Assembly: GCF_002999335.1 (NCBI RefSeq)
Contig: NW_020312768.1
Span: 91,735 to 155,734, forward strand
DNA length: 64,000 bases
From: Cyclospora cayetanensis
Taxonomy: Eukaryota; Apicomplexa; Conoidasida; Eucoccidiorida; Eimeriidae
Direction of reading: 5' to 3'
Positions 9,714-21,100 of the stretch are shown one piece after another. Position 1 is the first letter of the stretch, and each line of letters starts with the position of its first letter. The translations under genes and the position numbers were made by a program. Below the pieces are notes generated by a model. The model made no database searches, was not told the origin of the DNA, and saw nothing but the letters and a program-made list of their open reading frames with translations.

Positions 9714-12096
9714 CTGGGCGGGAAGGTGTGCATCTGTCTTTGGGTATGTTTTTGTGTTAGAGTGTATGTGTGTACTTGTGTGTGCGTAGGTGTGTTTCGG
9801 AGAGTGTGTGATTGTTAAAGTGAATGTGTGCATATGTGTGATTGTGTGTGATTGTGATTGTGTGTGTGTGATTGTGATTGTGTGTGATTGTGTGCATATG
9901 TGTGATTGTGTGCATATGTGTGATTGTGTGCATGTGTGATTGTGTGTGATTGTGTGCATATGTGTGCATATGTGTGATTGTGTGTGATTGTGTGTGATTG
10001 TGTGTGATTGTGTGTGTGTCTATATGTAGTTGTGTGTGTATGCATGTAATTGTGCGTCTGTATGTTTGATTATCTGTGATTGTGCGATGATGTGTTTGTG
10101 TGTGTTTGCGAGTGTGTTGGTTTGTGTATGAATGTGGGTGTGCTGCAGGCGGCCACGAAAGTTATTTGGGAGCAGTTTATAGGAAAAAAAGCTCAGAGTA
10201 TGGGAATTTCGCTTCTGGCAGTAGGGGACGTTCGTTCGGCCCGCTCTGAATAGAGTGGCGTCGCATATATGAGGCTGCTACTTGGAAGGCTGCAGCGAGA
10301 CAGCTGTTTTTCTGTGCAGCTGCAGCCTTCATGTAGCATCGGCTCGCCTCATCGAGTGCCTTTTAAATGGGCTGCAGAGTATCTGGTCGTGGCTGCCCTT
10401 GCATGCATGCAGAGCTGCTGCGTTTTCCTTTGCAGAGGCGTCAGTCTGCGCGCATACCTACCCTGTCAGCAGCTGCCTCCTATCAATCATGTGCCTATGT
10501 GCCGTGTTGACGCTGTGAACATCATGGATGCAAGTATACACAATCAGGTGCTCAAATGTCTGTATCGATTCCTGGCGCATAACCTTTGTTACCCTAGGGC
10601 GCTGCGCAAGGAAAGAAGGATTGCGAAAAGCGTCTCTCTGGGTACATAGTGGCTCCTGCCAAAGGTTCCTCTGCACCTCCAGCCGGCAGCCTAAAGCCGA
10701 GATCGGCATTTGCGTCGAGCTATTCAAATGCTGATGACCTGGTGTGTGCTGCACACACGCAAAGATACACATACACACACACATGCGCGTGCGTATGTTG
10801 AGAGATATATATCTATATATAGCTATAGAGAGGATTTGCGCTCCAGCTCACTTGGAAGTCTCAATTTAGGGTCTTTATCCGGAGGGGACGACACTAAATA
10901 GAGAGTTCATTACACTAATTTAGTAGAGGAAGTGCCTGTCCCCTAGAACTCCTTTCCCTTGCTTTCGGCTGTCACCCTTGAGGGCTTCAACACGGGGGAG
11001 AGGATCGGCCGGCGTGCGCGCTGCTGCATGCTCGGTACACCTTGCGAGCTTTCGCAGCCAGCTGCACACCATGACGGTTTATTCCATACTGGTTGGCACT
11101 TGACATTGGTGCTCACGGCGTCAAACGAGCTGTACACTGCAACCAATAGCGATTGAAACAGTCAAACGAGGGTGCGCTTTGGTCCAACTCACGTAGGCAG
11201 GGCCTAAGGGCGTTATAAAGTTTTTCCCAGGAGCCTACCTCTCGCCGTAAGACCATGATATCCCTCTTAAAGGGTACTACGCGCCATTAGCCTCCCCACT
11301 GCTTGCAGCTGCTGCCGTCCTGTAAAGGCACACCTGATGGCCTCTGCTGTTGCTGCGTGGTGCCATTAGCGTGGCTACGATGCAACATAGTTCCTCCAGC
11401 CCCCATGTAGTCTCGCACAAGCAAACTCTTGAGCGGCATTTTTTTCGATGTGAAGACACCGGCTGCTCGACGTCGAGGCGCGCTTTGAGTGCGGCATCAC
11501 CAGCGCGATACGGTAGAGACTTCGCATAACGCGGCAAGAGGCCTCTGGAACGGCCAGGCAGCTGGTTCTCCTGCCTCGGCAAGAATTCCCAGTTCTACTT
11601 GCTAGCCTAGCTACCGAAAGCGCAAGGTTTGCCAGGGAGAAAAGCGTCCATTTAAAACTATTGCGTTCCCCCTGTGAGTGGGCTTGAAGGTGCAAAACAG
11701 CAGTAAAGCGGGTCGCATCCGCAGCAGCTCTGGAGTGTACAGACACCCAAGCTGCGCATCAGGGTGAGCCTAGGGGCCGGCGCTCTGCGGACTACATCAG
11801 TGTCTACTGCTGCCCGTTATCCCAAAAGAGATGCCTCAGAGGGACAGAAGCCAGAATTAAAGCTAGATAATCGCACGGTGAGCGCATGCATGCATCAAGA
11901 AGCGAAGGCAAAAGGGAAGCGGCAAGCGTTGAGATCGCAAATGCAGCGTCTCGGACGGCCGCAGTGCAGCGGAGATGTCGCAAAGCGACATTACGCAAAA
12001 AAGGGCAACACATTGGCAGTGCAGTTAGTGGACGGAGGGACGGCTGCTCGTGAGGAAAGCGGGAGAAGAAGGGGGAAGAGTGAAGGGGTGTTGGTC
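9714..12096. other. Intergenic: TG microsatellite then DNA with no recognised gene
   Basis: 9720-10140 is a tgtgattg/tgtgcata microsatellite. From 10150 to 12096 only short frames occur and none has family similarity or paired splice signals I could defend. A 10.75-10.82 kb ca/ta microsatellite interrupts it. The stretch lies between the 3' ends of the UCH gene (plus) and the unknown gene at 12.1-13.9 kb (minus), so two transcripts converge here. Confidence 0.6.
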
Positions 12097-13925
12097 TTAT
12101 TTCCGCTTCTCGAGGAGCAGCTTGAGGGAAGACTCCGCGGCTGCAATCATCCCTGCAAATAAGCAAGCGCAGCAGCATTATCAGTACCGTTTTAGATCCC
12201 GCAGCGGCAAACGCGAAGGTGTTTTTACGAGTAGAAACAACTCCGTATTACGCTGACCCTTTCCCAAGGCGTAGTAAAACGTAAATCCCATGCCAGAAAG
12301 CTCTCTGCGGATTCTGAGAGGCTGTGTGCAGGCGTCTTAGGGGTGTGCAAAAGTCATGACATGCGTAAAGCTTGAAGACTTGGAACAAAGACGAAGCGCA
12401 CCTGTTTTTTGGAGAGGATACTCGCAAGGTCGCGTGTTGAAGAGTAGCAGGAAGCGTTGCATTTCTCGGGTGTCTGTAGGCTTCAGATCGTGCTGCACAG
12501 CGACAGCAAGCAAACAAAAACAGCTGCCTTAGCGGCAGCGGCTAAGAAGCGAACCGAAGAATTCTCAGAGTCTAAGGTTGCAGATGCAGGCTTCAGGCCT
12601 ACCAGAATTGACAAAAGCCGTTGCTGCAGCGCAAGTTGCCGCTTGCATGCAGTAGAAACCATCTCCAGGAGTCCAGCTGAAGAGACAACAACATCGGCAG
12701 AGCAGCAGCATGCAGTGTGTGAGAAGGGGGAATTGGATGATTGGGGGGAAGGGAGGGGGTCGATACCGCTTTTTCGCTTTGTTCGCGCAAGACATCTCTG
12801 CTTTTCCAGCCACGGCGCGCGACTGCAGGTTCAGTGGAGGCTGCTTTGGAGGGGTGAGGGTAAGAAGAGGGATTAAGAACCTGCGTCTGCTGCTGCCATA
12901 GCAGCCTCATAGAGATCCTGCTCCCCCCTCGATGTTGTGTTGGCAGCAACACAAGCACTTGCAGCACTTCCCCTGCTAGAGGAAAAAGCTCTACACGTCA
13001 GGGCAGCTTCATACATCCCTGAAACAAGGCTCTCCTGAACGCAACAACGACACGAAAGCAGCGAGAAGATGCGGCTCTGAGCCTTGATGATGAAGTTTAC
13101 TAGGAAAGAGAACAGTCCCCGCTGCTTTTCTTGCAGCGTCAACGCACCAGCTGCATGTGCATGCGCTCCAAAGTCGCTTGCTGCTGAAGAAGACGGCAGT
13201 TGTAGGCCGTCAGACAGCGCGTGTGCAGCTGCAGCAACACAAGCAGCCACCGGCAGAAGAAGGTAGAAGACACATGGGGAGAGTGGGCAATGCCTTCAGC
13301 AGCGGCTGCAGCTGGAGCAAGCTGCGGCAGTCGTGTTGTTAAGTGCGAGTTGTTTCTGCTGCAATGAAAACGCATTAAGGCAAGAGCTTCCGAGAGGAAG
13401 GTGTGAAGCGAAACGCTGTACACGCATGCACTGCCAACAAGAAGGGCGGGCATGCCCCCCCAGCTCCCAGTGTGCCTTGCATGCCTTCCCAGCAGCAGCA
13501 GGATCGGCAGCTGCGTCACGACGCTCCAGCGGCAATGCGATGCATACCTCTGCATCTTGCAGAAGCGTCTGTATGTACTCTCCCTCCAAGTATCTGAGGG
13601 CAGCAAGCACCGCAATCGGCTTGCTGCACACATGCATGCAGATGCTGATGCGGAGCAGACAGCAGCACGAGTTGAGGCAGACTCCTCCGCCATCCTACGA
13701 CTGCCGAGTAGTGCTTTCCCAGCACCTCCGAGATCGGATTTCCACAAGTGCGCACATGGGGAGGGGTGGGATATGACTGCTTGCAGCTCACTTGCGGTCA
13801 GCAACCTGGCTAACGAGGCTCTGCACGAATTCGTTGATTTCTTGCTGTGTCTTCTTGTAGAGATTCCAGTGTCGCAGGAACTCCCGAAGAGGCCCTTCAA
13901 GACCTCCAAGCCTTTCGTTATTCAT
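12097..13925 (-). CDS. Multi-exon protein of unknown function
   Basis: Not recognised. Firm exons on the minus strand: 13925-13792 (starts MNNERLGGLEGPLREF, then helical LYKKTQQEINEFVQSLVSQ), 13623-13548 (KPIAVLAALRYLEGEYIQTLL), 12822-12767 (WLEKQRCLARTKRKS), 12676-12603 (GLLEMVSTACKRQLALQQ), 12492-12402 (HDLKPTDTREMQRFLLLF) and 12152-12097 (GMIAAAESSLKLLLEKRK, stop at 12099-12097). Phases match between exons 1-2 and across the last four. The middle (13548-12822) must hold one or more exons; a candidate lies near 13320-13140 (CRLLQQQATLERMHMQL) and another near 13100-12900, but I could not settle their limits. The readable parts are mostly amphipathic helix, so a coiled-coil or helical-bundle subunit of some complex is plausible. 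No signal peptide. Confidence 0.6.
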
Positions 13926-15183
13926 TGGAAGTACAGCATTTCAAAAGTGCACGGCGTAGAATGAACGGAGAGAGTCCATGCAAGTATGCAGCCTGCATCG
14001 ACGCCTGGGGGCAGCAGTAGCCGCTGCTGCAGCTACTGCCTTGGAGGTCGTCTATTCGTGTGGTTGCCGTAATTCTGGATGGAGGATTATTCTCCGCCAG
14101 TGAAAGCGCCGATGCTGATAAGGGCGGAGAAGGGAGCCTAAGGCAAGAAGAGAGGCGGTCAGCAAGCCTCTCCCGGCGCAGTCCTTTCCATGTGCTGGTC
14201 CATGAGCAAGGAAGGCTCTGCGAGTTGAAGTAACGGAGCCGGTTTGGAGAAAGGAAGCGGGTTATCTTCTGTGTTTCAAGAGCTGTGGACTGTGCATTGA
14301 ACTGTTTCCGCCTGCTGGGGTTCGAGGCACCTGGTGAGGGGCTGTCTTTTTGCTAGGCTAGTGTTGAATTGTGGTTCAGACGTTGCTGCTAGCGGCACTT
14401 CTCTCGAAGCGCCATGTGTGCATATCTGGGCGTTGATTTTAAACAGAAAAACAAAGACAAACAGCAGGATGCCTGTTGCGTTAACACTGGTTTAGGGTAC
14501 ACGACTTGCAGACTGCCGGCTGCAGTGGGGCACGCGTCCATGATGGAAGCGCGTGGTTCGGGGTCTAGATCTCGGTGTTCTGCTGCTAGAAAAACTAGAG
14601 AAAAATTCTTATTGACATTTTCTTTCTGTTGCCTGGAGTAGAAGCGATCTTGCATTAGTGCAACAGCGGCTCGACTGCGCCGCTGCGCTGTTGAACAGAG
14701 CAGTGCAACAGTGGCTGTGAGGCGGTGTGGTGTGTATAGAGGGTGTCCGCTCAGCAGCCGCCGCTGCGAGGACTTGCAGCCTTCGCCTTCTTTCTCGCGC
14801 ACTTCACCGAAATTTCCCATATAAAACATGAGAACGTGTCTCTTGGCTACTAGAAAGGCAGAAGAAGAGCCGCTTTCGGCGGGACATATTTTTCTCGCGC
14901 GCGCGTGCACGTGTATTCTTCTTCCTCATGCGCAGATCGCCTGCTCTGTAGAGGTCGGGATTTTCTGCCACATTTGCCGCGCATATAGTGGGAAACACCT
15001 ATGAGGCACCCGCGCCAGGCTTCCTTTAATAGGCTTTGCTGTCGTCCTGTTTCGCGGTGCACGGGAGTGGATATACAGCCGAGAACACTCCGTGTGCAGG
15101 TTCGCAGGTCCCACCTTTCTTGCCCGCTGCCTCTCCCCGCCGTTCCTTCCCAGTAGTCCTGAGCAGTAACACAGTTACCAAGC
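13926..15183. other. Divergent intergenic region upstream of the Cu-ATPase
   Basis: No supported gene. It separates the minus-strand unknown gene from the plus-strand Cu-ATPase, so both promoters should lie here. An alternating gcgcgcgcgtgcacgtgt patch near 14897-14914 is the only notable sequence feature. Confidence 0.5.
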
Positions 15184-18100
15184 ATGACGCATTTTGTGGT
15201 GCTGCGAGTGGAGGGAATAACGTGTGGCGGGTGCGTGGACACCATCGAAAAGGCACTTGGGCAGCGTGAGGGGGTCTATTCGGCGCGTGTAGCCTTGGAT
15301 GAGCATAAGGTCTCTGTTTACTGCGCTCCGGAGGTACGTACACTTGATGGCTGGCGTTGCAGCTCCTCCGTTGGACACTGCACTGCCCGCCTGCGCCGCG
15401 AATGAGGCGAGAAACGGGGGGGGGGGGTAGAGGCACAAACAGACTTTGCTGGGATCGCGCGCATTTGCGAGCATGCAGGTAACTGAGGAGTCTCTGATAG
15501 CGTCTCTGGAAGAGCTGGGGTTTACCGCTAGCTCCCTGCGAGAGGGTGAGACTGAAGCGTCTGACAGCACGCAGAAAATTCTGAATGCCTTCTCGATCGA
15601 TAAAGTTGACTTGCGGAGGCGAACTTCTTCTTCCCATGGGCCTCCTGATGCTCCCCAGCGCTGCGACGCTTTGACACACGAACACCCGCAGATGCGACTA
15701 AAAGTTGCAACCTTTCAAATTCAGGGTCAGTGATGGCTGCGGCTGTAGCGCTTGCATCGTAATGTGTGTCTTTGTCTTTGTGTAAGTGTGTGTGTCCATG
15801 TTTGTATGTGTATGTCCATGTTCGTGTGTATGTATGTCCGTGTTTGTATGTGTATGTACATGTTTGTGTGTATGTCCATGTTTGTGTGTATATCAGTGTT
15901 TGTGTATGTACATGTCCATGTTTGTGTGTATGTGTGTATATCAATGTTTGTGTGTATATATATATATATCAATGTTTGTGTGTATGTACATGCGTGTGTT
16001 GGTGTGTGTGTCTTGGGCTTGCCGCCACGTGGCCTACGCGACGGCTCTGCCGTACGGCGCAAGACAGTCTTTGGTTTGACTTATTTTTTGATTTTTGGCG
16101 TTTTTCTTTTTTTAGGAATGAGCTGCGCCTCGTGCGTGCGGACTATTGAAACGCATCTTACGCACATCCCGGGTGTCTCGAGAGCTGCGGTGTCTTTGCT
16201 GCTCGAGCGAGCGACTATTGAGTACTCTGTGCCGGCCCCTGGAGGCGTAGAGGCGGAGGAGGTTTCACTCGCCAGCAGCAGCGCGCTAACTGCAGATGCG
16301 CTGCAACGGCACCTCACTGACTTGGGGTATAAGGCCTTATTGCTCTCGGATTACTACAAGCAGCAGCACGAGCCTTGCGGAGGCGCAGCAGCTGCAGCTG
16401 CAGCTGCAGCAGCAGGAGAAACAGTGCCTGCTGTCGGGGAGCTAGAGGCCACTACTGTGTTGCACATTAGCCCTGCAGACGTGACACGTCAGGGGAGTGT
16501 CAGAGTGGATATGGCAGCAGTGCTGGCAGTAGCTAGCCACGGCGCAGATGCAGCGTCTCGCATGCTTGCTCGGGTCAGTCCTGCAGCCGCTGCAGCAGCA
16601 AGAGCAGCAGGATACGCGGATGCATCGCAGAGTCTAGCTAGAAACGCGGAAGCGTGGACGGCTGCCTCCGAAGACTTTCCTGTAGGAAGCCACCAGGAGT
16701 GGAGCGCCTGGTGCGAAGCGTTCAAGACGTTTCTCCTCTCTGTACCGGGAGTCGTGTCTGTGGCGACTGCCCTGGGGGGTGTTTCTGGCGTGCCTTCAAG
16801 AGGCCCTTGTCTTAGGGTTGTGTATGCATACAAGAGACTAGGAGCACGTCAGCTCCTGCACCTGTGTAGCTGCAGCGGATGGCTCATTCGCTGGTGCCCA
16901 GGGGGGGAAGCGATGTTTGGACAGGCTGCAGCCGCAGCTACGGCGCTGCAGCTTCAAAAGCGGCGAGTTCTTGCCGCTACACTCCCCACGGCACTCATCG
17001 TCCTCGTCACAATGATTATTCCAAGCCACTACCTTCCACTCTTGGTGCGATCATCGTCTGGCAGAAAGCGGGGCCATAACGAGAGAGAGACAGAGAGAGA
17101 GAGAAAAAAAAAATGCCTGTTGCCGTCTTTGCAGCGCTCCGCTCACTCCCAAGCTGCACTCGTGTGCTTTCTTTGAATACACGAGCGACAAGAACCCCCC
17201 TGTGCAGCAACAACACACACACGTCTTTCATGTTTGCACGGCGGGCTTTCACTCACTCTCTGTATATGTACATATATGTGTATATCGCCATACAGATATA
17301 TCGCCATACAGATATATCTTCATACATATATTGATATATGTATATACATGTTGCAACTCACCTGCTTCCTCCTCTCTTTCCTTTCTGGTGCCTGTTTTTA
17401 CGCTGCCGCGATATGCCTGCCATTTTTCTGCTGCTGGTGTGACGGCGTGTGAGGTGTTTTGCAGCTCGCTGAATCGTTTCTTCCCGGACTGTCGTATTTG
17501 CTGCTCCTGGTGGCCCTCCTCTCTGCCTTTGTGGTATACGTTGCTGGGGTGTCTATACACCAGGGAGCCTTGGCTGCCCTCCGGCGGGGAACGGCGGATA
17601 TGTATGTCCTCATGTCTGTTGCAACGAACATCTCCTTCATGTATTCGCTGTTCGTGTCTGTGCTCACTGTCTTCCTCACCATTTACAGCGGCAGCACTGG
17701 CAGCAGCGCTGGCAGCAGCAGCAGGAGTAGTAGAAACCCCCACATGGATCCCCCTACGTTTTACGACACTGCCGCAGTCCTCATCTCGGTGCTTCTGCTG
17801 GGAAAGTTGCTTGAAAAAAAAGCGCAACGGCGCGCATTTGCTGCCGCAGAACGTCTGACAGCAGCAAGACCTCGAACTGCCGCCTTTCTGGCAGATGCTA
17901 CGGCGGCAGCAGCTGCAGCAGCATCTGCTGCTGAAGCAGCAGAAAAGGGGGATTTAAACCCTCCTTGTACGGCTATCGCAGCTGCCGCTGCCTTGGCAAC
18001 AGCAAAGGCTTCGCCCTTTCTCGCACCTACAGTGGCCTTTCCTGCTGCTCCCGCTGCTTCTGCTGCTTCTGCTGCTGCCTTCACGGCTCAAAGGCTTACG

Positions 18101-21100
18101 CAGCAGCAAGTTGCTGCTCTCGCAAGCCTGCCTCCAGTGTATCTTCCTGTGGAGCTCTTGCATGTTGGCGATATCGCAAGAGTTCCTTTGGGGGCAGCAG
18201 TCCCTGCAGATGGGCTGCAGCTCAATAAGGTTGGTTGTTCAGTTTTGAGAATTCGTGTTTCGAGAATTCGTGGGAAACTGGGGGGGAGGGAGAGGGGGAG
18301 GGGGGATAGGGGGGGCCTAGGAGTGGGGATATGGCAGCAGTGCTGTTGCTTCTTTTTTTCCTAAATTTGCATGCATACCCACAAACGTTCCCTGCACCTG
18401 CCTCTGTGGAGGGCTGAGCTGCCGGAGTGTCTGAGCATGGCTGGTATTTACAGCTGCAGCCGTGGGGAAGCCTGCCTGCAGCTTCGGCTCACCTTGTAGG
18501 GGATCTGGTGTGTTACTTCTTCGTGAGTGATGATCCTTGTGGAGTTTTTGCACGGCCTTTTGCGTTCTTTTTGGCCCCCTCTTCTGCACAGGGGGGAGAG
18601 AAGAGGGGATTATTTAGAAAGCCAGCATTCTCAAAAGGACGGAGCTGCTGCTGCTATGGCTTCTGTTGGCGCACTGTGCAGGAAGTCGTGCTGGTGAGTG
18701 AGTCTTTGCTTACTGGGGAGAGCAGACCAGTGTCTAAGGGATGCGGAGATGCGATATTGGGGGGCTGTCTGGTTGTTGGAGCGGCTGCATCAGCAGCAAC
18801 TTCGACAGTCTCGAACACAGCGCTGGAGCTATCAAGTGTCAGCGACTCCCCCCGGGGTAAAAAAGACAAGAGTCGCCGTCGGCAGTCGGCAGCAGCGGCG
18901 GCTGCTGCTGCTGCTGTTGTTGCTGCTGAGGAGGGTGCAGCTCTTCTCATGCAGCTGCACGAATTTGGCAGCGGCTCTGCTCTTGGTCAAGTGCTGCGCT
19001 TGGTGGAAGAATCGGAGAGCAGCAAGCCACATGCGCAGCAACTCGTTGATAAGGTCGCCACGTACGTCTCTCTCTCTGTGTCTCTCTCTCGTTCTCGCTT
19101 TCTTTCTCTCTCTTTTTAGTCGCTCTCCCTCCACCAACTTCTGGCAAATGCCCTTATTCCTCGGCTGCTGCATGCGAGTCGCTCTCACCGCTGCCGATAG
19201 GCTCTCGACTCAGTAGAGCAGCTACAAATTCTCAGCAGCTGCTGTCTGCCGAGATTCTGCTGTGTCTCGTGTGGGGAAAGCCTGCCGCGCGGGTGCTGCA
19301 CATGCCATTTGCAACTGACTGCAACGCGTCATGCTTGCTTCCGTGGAAATATGTGCAGTGCGCTGCTAGCCTTGATGGCTTCAGTTTGTGCTGCTGCTGC
19401 GATTACGCTCAGCTGGTTTGTGCCTGGAGTTCTCCTTCTCTCTGCCGTGACTTTCAGTTGTTGGCTGTACTTGTTGCTTGCTGGATTAGTGTCCCCTTTG
19501 CCGTTCTTACACCTCCCGAGAGAGACAGTCGAGGGAAATCCCACTACTGCTCGAATTCTTTTAGCCCTGCAGTTTGCGGTGTCTGTCCTCGCCATCGCAT
19601 GCCCGTGTGCTCTTGGTAAGAACGGCGCACTCAACGAGATGCTGCAAAGTCGCTTCGTAGGGTTTTTCTTAGGGGGTCGTAGGAAAAAAAGCTTAGCGGA
19701 GAGCAGGGGAGAGGGTTGTGATGAATAACTAGCGTCAAATCTCGGGAGAGAGGAACAGGCTTCTTGTCGAGTCTTACGCTGCACAAATAGCATGTGGTGG
19801 TTTGCCCCTCGGGATATCGAAGAACCTCTCCTCCACTGCCTGCGCACACATACATACACATACTATACACGCGAGCAGGGATGTGAAATAATAAAATTTA
19901 TTTTTTTCGCTTCCATACATAGCCGTGACATGCGTGTGTTGGCAAAAAAGCGCCGCTGTGTGGCTGTAACGTGGGTGTAGACACGTATCGATCTTGAAAC
20001 GCAAGCAGCAGCTGCAGGACTGTCGATCTTTGCCAGCTTTCTGCGCTTGTATATACACATATATATATACACATATATATACACATATATATACACATAT
20101 ATATACACATATATATATATATATGTATATATGTACATAAATACATGTATAGGAACACGACTTACGGCTGTGCCGTTTGCCCATGCAGCTTTCCCACCTG
20201 CACTTTCCGTTTGTATGTGTTTTGTATATGCATGCATTCATGTATGTCTATGTATGTGTGTGTGTGTATGTGTGCATGTGTACGCATGTTGCGCATCTTT
20301 TCTTCCATGTTTCTTGTTTACTGAAGGTCTTGCTGCTCCGACGGCGCAGTTAGTTTGCAGTGGTGTTGCTTCACGCTATGGACTCCTCGTTCGCGATGCG
20401 GCAGCCTTCGAGTCTGCGCTTCGCTTGAAGACGTTTGTCTTTGACAAGACAGGTACTCTTACTACGGGTAAGGCCTCTTTGCTCGCTTGATATTTTCTTT
20501 CTTCCTCCCCCTTTCCCCTTGCCTCCTGCTGAAATCGCGGCTGTTCGCTTGCTAAACCCTTGAACCCACCGAACTTCGAATTGGATGTATAGCTTTCTTT
20601 TCAAGGCGCTTCTCGGCGTGCAAAAGGCTTTGCTCCCCCGCAGCAAAGCCGCGCAAAAAGCGAAATTATCGCCTTTTCCGAGCATTAAGCAGCACACCAA
20701 AAGCTGAATGCGAGTCGTATGTGCATGGGTGTATGTATGTATGTATGTATGTGTGTATGTATGTATGTGTGTATGTGTATGTGTGTGTGTATGTGTCCGT
20801 GTGTTCATGCACACATACTTACGTATGTGTGCATGCTGACCTATGGGTGTCTATGGGTAATTTTGCACAGGGGCTTTTGAGATAGTTCGTGCCGCAATGG
20901 CGATTGGAGCATTTCAGAGGCTGCCGGAGGAAGCGCAGCAGTTGCGTCACCGCCTGCAAGTCCAACAACAGCAGCAGCAGAAACAAGAAAGCGAGCAGTA
21001 TCTGACTAAACGCCCCTCACCGCTCATCGACTGGATCCCCCTCTCGCCGGAGGACTCTCTGGAGGCTTCACCCCAATTGCAGCAACAACAGCAACAACAG

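Noticed and set aside
13139..13909. 256-codon minus-strand frame
   Set aside because: It overlaps exons 1 and 2 of the 12.1-13.9 kb gene in a different frame from the phase-matched ones; at most its last third may be an exon.
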